From Planctomycetaceae bacterium (GTDB taxonomy: Bacteria; Planctomycetota; Planctomycetia; Planctomycetales; Planctomycetaceae): a DNA stretch of 38,278 nucleotides. Each line of letters begins with the position of its first letter. The first letter of the stretch is position 1. Positions 6,676 through 15,844 of the stretch are shown one piece after another. The stretch is taken from positions 1 through 38,278 of the forward strand of contig JANQSH010000058.1 in NCBI GenBank assembly GCA_028284145.1, written 5' to 3'. The notes below the pieces were generated by a model, which had not been told where the DNA came from, ran no database searches, and saw only the letters and a list, made by a program, of their open reading frames with translations. The position numbers and the translations under genes were made by a program.

Positions 6676-9099
6676 CTAGTGATTGAACAGAAACTCGCGC
6701 GAATTCAACACGGCCCAGAAAATGTCTTCCAGTCCGGCTTGCGGATTCTCCGCCTCGGCAACGACTGCCTGCAATTTTTGCTGTTCGGCTTCAGTCGGTT
6801 TCCGGGTAAGAGCGCGAATGTAAATCAAGTCGATGATTTCTGCCGGCGACTTCTTATCCTGAAGCCAGCTTTTCACCAGACCGCCGCTGGTAATCTTCGA
6901 CGTAGTCGTTTGTCCGTTGAGTAAATGCAATGCCTGAGAGAGTGACGGGTCCGTCGTGCTTTCGCAGGCACAGACAGACTCCCGCTTGGCACGACCGAAG
7001 GTCGTCAGGAAATAAGTCGAAGTCCCTCCATCGGCAATCTGCACGGCCCGGGCCCCTTTGGGCAAGCCGCGAAATTTATCTTCGGTATTCGTTACCTGAG
7101 AGAGGCTATCCAATAAAAACTCCGCAGGAATGCGGCGTACTTTCGCACTGGCGAAATTGCGGTTGTCGGTGCGGTTGCTGTCATTGCGGACTGTGCTTCG
7201 CTGGTAAGCCTGGGAATTGCAAATATCCCGCACCAACTGTTTGAAGTCGTATTTGTATTCGACCAGTCTACGTCCCAATTCATCCAGTAATTCAGGATTG
7301 CTCGGAGGGTTGCTAACACGCACGTCGTCGACCGGTTCGACAATGCCTGTCCCGAAAAAGTGTGCCCAAATACGATTCGCGACATTTTTCGAGAAGTAGG
7401 GATTCTCCGGTGCGGTCAGCCAATCGGCCATCACCACGCGCCGGTCTTTGCCCTTTGTCTCTGCAAGATCGCCACCCAGAAACTTCGGCGACATATTGCG
7501 GCCGTCAACAAGATGTTTAACCTCACCTCTACCACGGTTGTAGATGATCTGTTCTCGATAATCCTCGCCTGTTTTACGGCCAATCTGACCGAAGAACGCG
7601 GCGAAGCTGTAGTAGTCATCCATCGTCCAGCGATCAAACGGGTGGTTGTGGCATTGTGCACATTGGGTGCGAATGCCCATGAAAACCTGTGCCACGTTTT
7701 CCGCCGTCTTCAGCGTGTCGCGTTCGACCTGATAGTAGTTGGACGGTGGATTGGTGAATGTGCCACCAGTCGCTCCGAGAATCTCTCGGACCATTTGATC
7801 CAGCGGCACTTCGTTCGCAATTTGCTCGGTCAACCAGCTGTTGTACAGGTAGGCCGACTTGTAACTGAACTGGTTGGACGAACGAATCATCAGCAACTCG
7901 GCCCATTTCATCGCCCAGATTTCGGAAAACTCCTTCCGTTCCAGCAGGCGGTTGACCAGTTGACGACGTTTATCCGGAGATTGGTCCGCCAGAAACTCAT
8001 CATATTCGGCTGGCGTCGGCAGCAGTCCGGTAATGTCGATCGTGACACGCCGAAGGAATTCTTCGTCCGTACAGATTTCACTCGGCAGAAGGCGAATTTT
8101 CTTCAGCTTCTGGCCGACAAGTTGATCGATATAGTTGCCCATGATTTCCGGTGCTGCATATTCCAGATTCTCAGGCAGCACGAGAACCTGGCTTCCCACT
8201 GTGTGCGTCTCAAATCGAGCCATCACAAAGGCCTCGCCCCGGGCATTAGCCGTAACAATACCGTTTTGATCAATCGGAGCCGAGTTGTCGTTGTTCGACA
8301 TGAAACTGGTCAGGCTCGTGACATCGCGCGAATGACCATCACTATATGTAGCCCGGGCAACAAACCGCTGCACGGTCCCTTTGCCTTCAATGACAGCCGA
8401 GGGAGGAAAGATTTCCAGTTTCGTCACAACCGGGGGGGCACCGGCATCTTGTGGTGCACCTGCTTCGAGCCATTTCACAATCGCCCGATAGTATTCACTT
8501 TCTTTGTCGAATCGTTTACCCCCCGTGTGCGGGACCGAAGCAATTGACTTCTGCAGAAACAAACTCTCTTCAGGCATTGCAAGATTGATCCGCCGAAAGC
8601 CGATCTCGCGCGTAATCCGCTGGTAATCTCCTTTGGGATCAAACCCAAACAGGGAAAGCCGAAAGCCATCCTTGCCGCGAGCCGCGCCATGACAACTCCC
8701 GGAGTTACAGCCGGTCCGCATCATTACTGGCATCACGTCGAGATGAAAGGAGACATCGCGGGGAGTCGTCGCTTCCGACACGACTACCTTCGCCTGAGAG
8801 ACATGCCCTTCGAAATACGCTTCCAGTCTCGTTTCCCCGTCGGCTGTGGGAAACAACGTGGTCCCCTGCAAGCGGACAACAGATGGATTCGTAATTTTCA
8901 ACGACGCCTGCTCGGTCACGTCCATCGTCACACCATCGTCGCGTGTGACGACAACAACCAATCTCTGGCGGTCAGCATTCGTCTTCAGCGTGATTTCGCC
9001 GGGATACAACTCAACCTTGACGATGGAATTCGATGCGTCGACCGAAGTCGTCAATGTGAGTGCCACAAGTGCGATGGTCGGAATCAAGCGGGTTTTCAT
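6676..9099 (-). CDS. DUF1549/DUF1553 planctomycete cytochrome-like protein
   Basis: An 807-residue secreted protein of the family hugely expanded in planctomycetes. It has a signal peptide (1-22), a Big-2-like immunoglobulin domain (~27-110) and a cytochrome-like segment with CNSGSCH (131-137). A second Big-2-like region (~225-308) precedes DUF1549 (~323-530), which contains CAQCHNHPFDRW (heme-type CAQCH 480-484). DUF1553 (~560-790) includes NRIWAHFFGTGIVEP and the closing LLNSREFLFNH-like end (VLNSREFLFNH). The biochemical role of these proteins is not settled; the CxxCH motifs suggest heme attachment. RBS GGAG precedes the ATG at 9099. It sits between the PPC-domain gene (103-bp gap) and the WD40 gene (160-bp gap), in the same orientation. 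Confidence 0.9.
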   Translation of the reverse strand: MKTRLIPTIALVALTLTTSVDASNSIVKVELYPGEITLKTNADRQRLVVVVTRDDGVTMDVTEQASLKITNPSVVRLQGTTLFPTADGETRLEAYFEGHVSQAKVVVSEATTPRDVSFHLDVMPVMMRTGCNSGSCHGAARGKDGFRLSLFGFDPKGDYQRITREIGFRRINLAMPEESLFLQKSIASVPHTGGKRFDKESEYYRAIVKWLEAGAPQDAGAPPVVTKLEIFPPSAVIEGKGTVQRFVARATYSDGHSRDVTSLTSFMSNNDNSAPIDQNGIVTANARGEAFVMARFETHTVGSQVLVLPENLEYAAPEIMGNYIDQLVGQKLKKIRLLPSEICTDEEFLRRVTIDITGLLPTPAEYDEFLADQSPDKRRQLVNRLLERKEFSEIWAMKWAELLMIRSSNQFSYKSAYLYNSWLTEQIANEVPLDQMVREILGATGGTFTNPPSNYYQVERDTLKTAENVAQVFMGIRTQCAQCHNHPFDRWTMDDYYSFAAFFGQIGRKTGEDYREQIIYNRGRGEVKHLVDGRNMSPKFLGGDLAETKGKDRRVVMADWLTAPENPYFSKNVANRIWAHFFGTGIVEPVDDVRVSNPPSNPELLDELGRRLVEYKYDFKQLVRDICNSQAYQRSTVRNDSNRTDNRNFASAKVRRIPAEFLLDSLSQVTNTEDKFRGLPKGARAVQIADGGTSTYFLTTFGRAKRESVCACESTTDPSLSQALHLLNGQTTTSKITSGGLVKSWLQDKKSPAEIIDLIYIRALTRKPTEAEQQKLQAVVAEAENPQAGLEDIFWAVLNSREFLFNH

Positions 9100-9202
9100 C
9101 GCGGAATACTCCAGTTTTTGATCGCAATTTCTAATTGATCGCTATTTTCGAGAAAGAGTATATGTGTCGTCTGGGCATTCAACTCAAAACAAATTTCTCG
9201 AA

Positions 9203-11635
9203 TTACGGGGCAGCCGCTTCCTTCGCTTTTTGCTGACGGAGCTGCTCCAATCGACTGAGGGGCTTTGGTGCTGGTGGTTTGGCAATGACCCTGGGTTTCT
9301 CTTTCTGAGGCGCGGGCTTTGCGACTGGTTTTGGGGGCAGAGGGCGATCGACCCGCAGTTGACCACCACCAGCGGTTTGTGTGATCGGTTCATTGTTGAT
9401 CGTTATGATCGCCCGGCAAGCCAGAGACCGGTAAGTCGCCGGACGTGCCTTGTCAGTGATTGTCACCGGGAACCGCAACTCGGTCGTCTCTGGAGTAATC
9501 TTCAGAGGATTGGTCTCCACAGCCGTGTTCGCGGGAACACCGAGCAGATGCACTTCGGCTTCACCTTCAAAACGTTTTTTGTGTTCGATTTTCACGAAGA
9601 CTTCGGTCGGCTTGCCAAGTTCTCCAGCCGATTTCTGTATCGCGATATTGAAGAAACTGTCAGCCACTTCGAGGTCCGCCATTTGCGTGGCGATCTCAAG
9701 AATTCCTCCCTCGTGCGTTGCTCGTCCGGTCACGATGATTGGCCAGACACCAACACTCGCCGAGCCATTCGCTGTCAGGGGGATCAAGGCTTCCGATTTT
9801 CCTTCGGCAATCCGCACGGAACCCGATGCGGTTACACCGGGGGGGTTGTAAAGGAAACGCAATGCGATCGGTGCCTTGAACTCTTCCTGGCGGTGGGCAA
9901 TCACTTTCAATTGCATCGACCCGTTTCGCACAATCGGTACTTCAGGTTGCACAATCTCAATGGAAAACGGTGCCTGTTTTGTAACCGCGGCGGCCAGTCG
10001 ATGAGCCGAATGCCCCCAGACTTCACGGTTGTTCTGACCTCGAACAAGCATTGTGCGTTGTACCAGTCGACCGCTTACCTTGATCTTTTCATCCACGGGT
10101 GTTGCCGTCATTTCCACCAATGTGCCGGACGTCGGAGCGTCACTGGCCGCTTCAAACAACACTGGTATTGTCGTGCGATTCGCGGGCATGGGAACGGTTT
10201 TGAATGTCATCCCCTGCGGAAGGCCTTCAAACGCCAGATTCAAATCGCCTCCGAAATTCCTGCGGGATGCCGTGATCATCATCGCCCCTCGATTCCCCTG
10301 AGGCACAGGCATTGTCGTCGCAAAGTATCGAACCTTTTCCGGAATCCCAAGTGTTAACTCTGGTGCGACCGGCACGATTTCAACCCGGTAGACGAAATCA
10401 GGCCCGCCACTTCGCAAATGATCCCGCACCATCACGTAATAGTCACCATCCGCCGGGGCGCGAAATCGAAGAGAACTGTCCGGTTTGCCGGCATCATCAT
10501 TGCTGACCACGCCCCGGCCGTTGGCATCGTAGACGCCCAACACGGAATCCAAAGGAGAACGAAGCGGAGACCTGGCATACACTTTGACGTCGAATTGCTG
10601 GTTTTTCCTTGCCGTGATTTTGTAGTAATCAATGTCGCCCGATTCCTGAATGATGCCGTTTAACGCACCTGGGGCGGAAGCCGGTGTCGCCACGGAACGG
10701 GAATTGTTTGGCTCAACTTCATTGGTGTTATCCAGTGCGTTGACTCGAACACGATTCGCCGATGGAGCCATGCCGTTTTCGTTCGACGCAAACAACATGT
10801 ACTCGTCGTGTGACTGGTCAGGCAATTTGACTTTCTCGACCCAGGATGTGTCATTCTCGATCCAACGGGCTTCCACTTCCTCACCCGGCTTGCCGCCAGC
10901 CGGAAAAACCGCCCTTGGTCGAGGAAATGTCCCCACATGCAGCCGGTACCGACAGGCACCATTCCCTTGAAAGGCCGTCTCACGAACCTGGATGATGTAT
11001 TTGCCATCCTCGGGGACAACTGTGGAACAGACACCATCCTGCCGCAACAGGGCTGAATCGTCGCTGCGGGCCAGTTCAAAACGTTGTGGATTCAGAATGG
11101 CGACATAGGGATCGAAAAAGAATGTCCCCAGCCGCAGGCCTTCCACTTCCGCCGTGATGCGTTGTCCTTTCTTCGCTTCGACGACAAAGAAATCCTCATC
11201 TTCCAATTGCACCACACCACTGACAGTGGTATTCAGTTCGATCGCCTGTGGCTCAGCGAAATTACTGTTTGGTTCAACCTCTTTAACCTGTTTCATCGCG
11301 CCGATCGAAATGAATCGAATATCGCTGATTCCGGATTCCGTCCGCACACGAATCGCATGCAGACCGGGGCGACATTTCTCATCGATGGTCAAAACGGCTG
11401 TCACGCGGTTATCGTCAACCTTTTTGATGTCTGACGCGGCAATGCCCGGTTCGTAGAACATCATCTCTTCCGCATCTCCCAGGCGACGGCCGGCAAACGA
11501 GACCGTGGCTGTCGTCCCTTGCTGTATTCCGGTTGGATTCACCGACGAAAGTTGCGGTTGTACGGCATAGGCATCGCTGCCGAGAATCATCAGACTGATC
11601 AGGCTGCAGGCAAAACAAATGATGGATCGATTCAT
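9203..11635 (-). CDS. Secreted PPC-domain protein with Ig-like N-terminus and Pro/Lys-rich tail
   Basis: An 810-residue exported protein. The signal peptide reads MNRSIICFACSLISLMILG and ends around SDAYA. An IPT/TIG-like Ig domain follows (PQLSSVNPTGIQQGT...). Two bacterial pre-peptidase C-terminal (PPC) domains come next, recognisable from EVEPNSNFAEPQ...DEDFFVV and EVEPNNSRSVA...GDIDYYKI. Further beta-rich repeats follow. The last ~45 residues are Pro/Lys/Ala-rich. PPC domains are non-catalytic beta-sandwiches on secreted proteins, so an adhesive or scaffold role is likely. The ATG at 11635 starts exactly at the signal peptide; the longest frame reaches 11764, overlapping the DUF1501 gene, and is not convincing. 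It is the second gene in its operon. Confidence 0.85.
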   Translation of the reverse strand: MNRSIICFACSLISLMILGSDAYAVQPQLSSVNPTGIQQGTTATVSFAGRRLGDAEEMMFYEPGIAASDIKKVDDNRVTAVLTIDEKCRPGLHAIRVRTESGISDIRFISIGAMKQVKEVEPNSNFAEPQAIELNTTVSGVVQLEDEDFFVVEAKKGQRITAEVEGLRLGTFFFDPYVAILNPQRFELARSDDSALLRQDGVCSTVVPEDGKYIIQVRETAFQGNGACRYRLHVGTFPRPRAVFPAGGKPGEEVEARWIENDTSWVEKVKLPDQSHDEYMLFASNENGMAPSANRVRVNALDNTNEVEPNNSRSVATPASAPGALNGIIQESGDIDYYKITARKNQQFDVKVYARSPLRSPLDSVLGVYDANGRGVVSNDDAGKPDSSLRFRAPADGDYYVMVRDHLRSGGPDFVYRVEIVPVAPELTLGIPEKVRYFATTMPVPQGNRGAMMITASRRNFGGDLNLAFEGLPQGMTFKTVPMPANRTTIPVLFEAASDAPTSGTLVEMTATPVDEKIKVSGRLVQRTMLVRGQNNREVWGHSAHRLAAAVTKQAPFSIEIVQPEVPIVRNGSMQLKVIAHRQEEFKAPIALRFLYNPPGVTASGSVRIAEGKSEALIPLTANGSASVGVWPIIVTGRATHEGGILEIATQMADLEVADSFFNIAIQKSAGELGKPTEVFVKIEHKKRFEGEAEVHLLGVPANTAVETNPLKITPETTELRFPVTITDKARPATYRSLACRAIITINNEPITQTAGGGQLRVDRPLPPKPVAKPAPQKEKPRVIAKPPAPKPLSRLEQLRQQKAKEAAAP

Positions 11636-11753
11636 AGGTTTCTCACAGAACATCTGAAGCAAAAGCCGCGCACAGGTTCGACATATCCATCTCCTTCCAC
11701 AGACAATCAGACGACGGGTGGATGTGAATGAATGTGGAGTGGGGCGTATGGAC

Positions 11754-13052
11754 TCAGACGACAATCGGGCGAATCAGTTTCCCGCCATCGACAATTTCCA
11801 CTGGACGAGCACCGGGTGCCATCAGTTCCTTGTCAGCCACGATTCCCAGGAGATGGTACATGGTTGTCGCGAGATCCTCCGGGCCAACAGGATCGTCTTC
11901 CGGCTCTGAAGCTGTGGCGTTGGAAGAGCCATGAATCATGCCACCTTGAACCCCGCCACCAGCCAGCATGACACTGAAGACCTTCGGCCAGTGATCACGC
12001 CCGGCGGTCTGGTTGATTTTCGGTGTACGGCCAAACTCGCTGGAGACCATGACCAGCGTCTCATCCAGCATACCTCGCTGCTCCAGATCGGTCAGTAAGC
12101 TGGCCAGCGCCTGATCCAACGCTGGCATCTGGTTTCTGATTCGTGCCGTAATGCCATCGTGCATGTCCCAGCCGCCGTAAGTCAGAGTGACCATCCGGAC
12201 TCCGGCTTCGACAAGTCGGCGCGCCATCAACATCCGTTGCCCAGCCTGATTACGACCGTATCGATCTCGCAGCCTGGCATCTTCCTTATTGATATCAAAA
12301 GCCTCACGCGCCTGAGGCGAACTGATCATACTGTAGGCCCGCTGATAGAATGTATCCATCGCGGCGACATTGTCCGATTCATCGCGCCGGGCGAAATGGG
12401 CATTGACAGCTTCCAACGCCGACTTGCGGCGCTCGAACCGTTTCGCATCAACACCACCCGGCAGACTGAGATCCCGAACTTTGAAACCGGATGAAGCGGG
12501 GTCACTGCCGAGGCTGAAACCGGCATACGACGAACTGAGATAACCGCTGCCGGCGTACTCATTTGGTTGATTCGGAATGCAAACGTACGGCGGAAGATTG
12601 TTCCTCGGCCCGTACTCGTGAGAAATCACACTGCCAAAACTGGGGAACCTGATGGCAGGACTGGGGCGATAGCCGGTGAACATGTTGTGTGTACCACGTT
12701 CATGCGCCGCTTCGCCGTGGGTCATCGACCGAATAACACAATACTTGTCAGCCAATTTCGCGATCTGTGGCAACGATTCGCAGAAAACCTCACCGGTATT
12801 CGTCTTGATCGTCTTCATTTCGCCGCGATATTCGAGCGGAGAGTACGGTTTGGGGTCGAAGGACTCCTGATGAGCCATCCCACCGGGCAGGTAAATGTGA
12901 ATAACACTTTTCGCTTTGGCCTCGATGAAATCGTAGTGCTTCTGCTCGCCCTTTGCGGAATTCAACCGCAGCAGTTCAACCAGCGACAATCCACCAACGA
13001 TGCCGACAGACAAGGCGTTACGACGACTCATTTGATTTCCGGAGCACTTCAT
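11754..13052 (-). CDS. DUF1501 family secreted protein (sulfatase-like fold)
   Basis: A 432-residue protein of the DUF1501 family, which is distantly related to alkaline phosphatase/sulfatase-type hydrolases and in planctomycetes accompanies DUF1549/DUF1553 genes. The N-terminus MSRRNALSVGIVGGLSLVELL resembles a twin-arginine export signal. Visible family features are IHIYLPGGMAHQESFDPKP, RSMTHGEAAHERGTHNMFTGY, SSEFGRTPKINQTAGRDHWP, and a late GPEDLATTMYHLLGI. No catalytic activity has to be assumed. GAGGTG eight bases before the ATG at 13052 supports the start. It is the first gene of the four-gene minus-strand operon; the 540 bp upstream is noncoding and should hold its promoter. Confidence 0.9.
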   Translation of the reverse strand: MKCSGNQMSRRNALSVGIVGGLSLVELLRLNSAKGEQKHYDFIEAKAKSVIHIYLPGGMAHQESFDPKPYSPLEYRGEMKTIKTNTGEVFCESLPQIAKLADKYCVIRSMTHGEAAHERGTHNMFTGYRPSPAIRFPSFGSVISHEYGPRNNLPPYVCIPNQPNEYAGSGYLSSSYAGFSLGSDPASSGFKVRDLSLPGGVDAKRFERRKSALEAVNAHFARRDESDNVAAMDTFYQRAYSMISSPQAREAFDINKEDARLRDRYGRNQAGQRMLMARRLVEAGVRMVTLTYGGWDMHDGITARIRNQMPALDQALASLLTDLEQRGMLDETLVMVSSEFGRTPKINQTAGRDHWPKVFSVMLAGGGVQGGMIHGSSNATASEPEDDPVGPEDLATTMYHLLGIVADKELMAPGARPVEIVDGGKLIRPIVV

Positions 13053-13590
13053 GAAGTTTCACCTCAATGTGAAAAAGGTACATAAAACGTCAGGAACGAA
13101 AATCGGGTCCCGAGCACACCGTGGCTGGAACGCGGCGTTTGACAACCAGGCAAGACTGAACGAGTGGGATGTTCAGTTGTATTTCGGAAGCTGGACAAAG
13201 GCAGACGCAACATGAAACCAACATATATTGATTGATGCGTGAGTCCAGAGATTATCGCTGCAGAAACGTTTTGTCAACCAAATACGCGCTTTTTCACGGC
13301 AATCTGGACCGATATCACGCCTCAAAACGGGCCTCAAACGACGGACGGAATGTCTCAATAGCGACCAATTCGCAGATATTGTTCTCTCTGCACAGAAGAC
13401 TTCGATCACTGCATGCATTATTCACGCCGGTTGCCCTGGTTCATACTGGATGACAAGGCACACCAAAAGTGTATCAACCGAAAGTGTCTTGATGCTCGAA
13501 CACTCTGCATGATCGGAAGGCTGTTCAGGGATGGTGATCAACATTTGGGACAAAACCCTGCTCTATATCGCTTAATTGCCTTGCATGGTT
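13053..13590. other. Noncoding region upstream of the DUF1501 operon
   Basis: About 540 bp between the DUF1501 start and repeat copy D. Short frames on both strands show no ribosome-binding sites, protein-like composition or recognisable motif. The operon's promoter should lie in the right-to-left direction near 13055-13150, but I see no hexamer pair good enough to name. Confidence 0.5.
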
Positions 13591-13693
13591 CAGGGCAGTT
13601 TACCTCTTTGTATGACGTTTCTGGCTCGTGAGGGGGCTATGCTTGCAGGCCGAGCGATGTCCATCGCAGCACAAAAGAGCGTAATACCCTCTA
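13591..13693 (-). repeat. Interspersed ~100-bp repeat, copy D
   Basis: This copy is in inverse orientation. Plus-strand text runs CAGGGCAGTTTACCTCTTTG through CTGGCTCGTGAGGGGGCT and TGTCCATCGCAGCACA to GAGCGTAATACCCTCTA. It ends two bases before the stop codon of the small membrane protein at 13695, so it sits immediately at that gene's 3' end. Confidence 0.85.
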
Positions 13694-13694
13694 T

Positions 13695-14120
13695 TCACGA
13701 CGGGCCGTCTGCCTCTGATTCCTTGAGAGATCGCAAGATCAATCCTACGCCCGCTCCGAACAGAGCCATCATCAACAACAAATGTGTCAGCTTCGTATCG
13801 AGATAGAACCGAATCCGGCTGAGGACTTCGATTGCGATAATAGTGATGCCCAGGAACAGCAACCACCACGCCCATTTTTTTCTCGCGTCGTAGAACAAGC
13901 CGATGATGCTGACGATAAAGGGAACGAATAAAATCCCCATCGAGGTAGTGCGACCAATTCCGCCACCATGTCGTCCACGTCCGCCCAGCATGCCGGAAAA
14001 CAGACCATCATCCGTTCTCACGCCGACAGAATCGAAAAAGAGGTAGATCCCGAGTACCGCCAGAATCGCACCGACGACAAACAGGCCAAGCCCACCTTCT
14101 GTACCACCCGAACCTCGCAT
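13695..14120 (-). CDS. Small multi-pass membrane protein, unknown function
   Basis: A 141-residue protein I do not recognise. After a short Gly-rich N-terminus there are four hydrophobic segments: GLGLFVVGAILAVLGIYLFF, GILFVPFIVSIIGLFY, WAWWLLFLGITIIAIEVL and LTHLLLMMALFGAGVGLIL. A Gly/Arg-rich loop (GMLGGRGRHGGGIGR) lies between the first two. The ATG at 14120 is preferred: AAGGGA stands about ten bases upstream and it begins 38 bases after the preceding gene. A longer frame back to 14276 would overlap that gene with unlikely sequence. It is probably co-transcribed with the coiled-coil gene upstream, and may be the membrane partner of that block. Confidence 0.7.
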   Translation of the reverse strand: MRGSGGTEGGLGLFVVGAILAVLGIYLFFDSVGVRTDDGLFSGMLGGRGRHGGGIGRTTSMGILFVPFIVSIIGLFYDARKKWAWWLLFLGITIIAIEVLSRIRFYLDTKLTHLLLMMALFGAGVGLILRSLKESEADGPS

Positions 14121-14157
14121 GCCCAGATTCCCTTTTTCCGCTGCCAACAGATCGGAA

Positions 14158-15348
14158 TCAAACGTTTTCCTGTGTCGCGTATTTTGCCAACGTCTGTTCG
14201 TACTTCCGTTTTCCCTCCTCAACCACGCGACGAATTTCGCGAGCGTTTTCTTCGCTCTCCTTGCGCAGTTCCGCAATCATCGTCAATGAATCAACCTGGA
14301 ATTCCGCAATCGCCGTTACCAGCTTCTCAACACTCTCCGGATTGATGGTTGAGCCGTATCCCGCCTTCAATGCGGCCCGTTCGAGATCCCGTCCCAGGTC
14401 AGCAACATCTTCGATTCCCTTGTTCACTCCCTTTTTCATAGCTTCAGTTGCCTGTGTTGCCTCATGCAGGCCATGTTGCGAAGTGTAGACCGTTCCCAGA
14501 ATCGTGAAGACATGTTCGTTCGTTGTAAAGAATGTCACCGCTCTGCGATACACCTGATCTTTCACATCGTGCGTCTGTTTCAATTTGATGACCAGGGTTT
14601 CTCCGACGTCGTAACCAATTGAGAGATTCTCGGCGACATCTTTCAACAGTTGGTAAATGCGATCCTCTTTCTCAAACCGATGCCGAGCCTCGTCACGCGC
14701 CAATTCCAGCCGCAGCAGTTTCGCCTCGTCACTTCCTTCTGCCTGCTCGACCGTCTGTTGAGCCATCGCGAATTCATTCCGGGCAGACTCCAACGTGGCA
14801 ACCTGCACTTCGACCAGTTCCCGGGCCAGAATCTCCGCTTCCTTTAACGCGAAACGAAAATCGATATAGCCATCCATGATCTCCTGTTCGGCTTCGAGTT
14901 GTTTGCGTGTATCGCCCGCCACATCTTTGTAGATTTCGACGATCTTTTCAAATCGGCTGTGCGGCGAACCCCGGTGAATTCGCATCCACAGGTTTTCCGC
15001 TTTTTCCTTCCAACTGATGTATCCATCATCCAATTGGCGGATCAGTTCTTTGGAATCCTCCCGAATCGAGTCAAAATTCTGCGTGATTTCGACGTAGCGG
15101 TTTCCCACGCGAATATCCTCAACGCTGTTCCGAACCATCGCGTTAAATGTTTCCATATATTTGATGGTCCTGGAAATGGCGAGAACCCTGGCCTCGTCCA
15201 CATGCCGCACTTCATCCAGGAGTTTCAGTAACTCTGAGGGAGCGTTATCGGCCGGCAAAACACCATAGCGATCGAGAATCGCCACGGCCTGGTCGAGGTA
15301 ATTCTGAAGTGATGAGGAAACGGGCGAAGTTCCTGGCTGGTCGGTCAT
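14158..15348 (-). CDS. Helical coiled-coil protein, TelA-like in style, unknown function
   Basis: A 396-residue soluble protein that is almost wholly alpha-helical and charged, with no signal peptide or membrane segment. The middle (~170-260) is a long Glu/Arg-rich coiled coil. A more conserved-looking core follows, around TFFTTNEHVFTILGTVYTSQ and MKKGVNKGIEDVADLGRDLE. The C-terminus is another coil (AELRKESEENAREIRR...). General layout recalls TelA-type 'toxic anion resistance' proteins and the 'cell surface protein' found beside DUF6384 genes in some proteobacteria, but the match is from memory and weak. It starts 121 bp from the divergent DUF6384-like gene and is followed by the membrane protein at 14120. 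A GGAG lies about 11 bases before the ATG. Confidence 0.75.
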   Translation of the reverse strand: MTDQPGTSPVSSSLQNYLDQAVAILDRYGVLPADNAPSELLKLLDEVRHVDEARVLAISRTIKYMETFNAMVRNSVEDIRVGNRYVEITQNFDSIREDSKELIRQLDDGYISWKEKAENLWMRIHRGSPHSRFEKIVEIYKDVAGDTRKQLEAEQEIMDGYIDFRFALKEAEILARELVEVQVATLESARNEFAMAQQTVEQAEGSDEAKLLRLELARDEARHRFEKEDRIYQLLKDVAENLSIGYDVGETLVIKLKQTHDVKDQVYRRAVTFFTTNEHVFTILGTVYTSQHGLHEATQATEAMKKGVNKGIEDVADLGRDLERAALKAGYGSTINPESVEKLVTAIAEFQVDSLTMIAELRKESEENAREIRRVVEEGKRKYEQTLAKYATQENV

Positions 15349-15402
15349 CGAATGAAGTCTCCATCAGCGTGATTAAGTGACCCACGCCAGACTACCATGT
15401 CG

Positions 15403-15430
15403 TTGCATTTGGCGAAAGCGCGTGTATTAT
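15403..15430 (+). promoter_or_regulatory. Promoter of the DUF6384-like gene
   Basis: TTGCAT (15403-15408) and TATTAT (15425-15430) are 16 bases apart, placing the transcription start near 15437. This is downstream of an upstream in-frame start at 15377 and so supports translation from the ATG at 15470. Confidence 0.45.
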
Positions 15431-15469
15431 CGACTTGCCGCTGCCGTCACATTCGAGGTTGTTTCCCCA

Positions 15470-15844
15470 ATGAGCCAATCGACAGACACCCCGATGAGTC
15501 TCGATCAGATCATGCGCATTGTCGATGTGGCGACAACGCTACGCAAGGAACGGGAATTCGTTGAGCAGCAACTCAATGCTGACGAAACCAAATCGCAGCT
15601 TCGCCGACGTCTGCTGGAAGTTGCCGAAGTGACGGGCGAACAGGTAACCAGTGAGGAAGTCGACGCCGCTATCGAGTTGTACTATTCGCGACTGCATTCG
15701 TTTCAGGAACCAGCCGGAGGGTTCTCCATCACGCTGGCAAAACTATACGTTCGCCGAGTGGCGATCCTGCTCGTTCTGGTCGGATTCGCCCTGGCCGCCA
15801 TTTCTGTCTGGGGGCTGATGACATTCGGACTGCTGCCATGGTAG
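15470..15844 (+). CDS. DUF6384-like membrane-anchored protein
   Basis: A 124-residue protein. The N-terminal two thirds is helical and reads MSLDQIMRIVDVATTLRKE, then ...RRRLLEVAEVTGEQVTSEEVDAAIELYYSRL and FQEPAGGFSITLAKLYV. This matches the pattern I know for DUF6384, including the PPAGG-like element. One transmembrane helix (VAILLVLVGFALAAISVWGLMT) ends the chain. The start at 15470 follows the promoter at 15403-15430 and fits the family's N-terminus. Its stop codon overlaps the next gene's start by seven bases, so the two are very likely translationally coupled. Function is unknown; a small membrane anchor for its coiled-coil neighbours is plausible. Confidence 0.75.
   Translation: MSQSTDTPMSLDQIMRIVDVATTLRKEREFVEQQLNADETKSQLRRRLLEVAEVTGEQVTSEEVDAAIELYYSRLHSFQEPAGGFSITLAKLYVRRVAILLVLVGFALAAISVWGLMTFGLLPW

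Noticed and set aside
7360..8547. 395-codon plus-strand frame opposite the DUF1549/DUF1553 gene
   Set aside because: It is wholly antisense to a gene with clear conserved domains; the composition (His, Arg, Phe rich) is typical of a shadow frame.
9164..10357. 397-codon plus-strand frame opposite the PPC-domain gene
   Set aside because: It is antisense to a recognisable gene and rich in Cys/Arg/His with no domain pattern.
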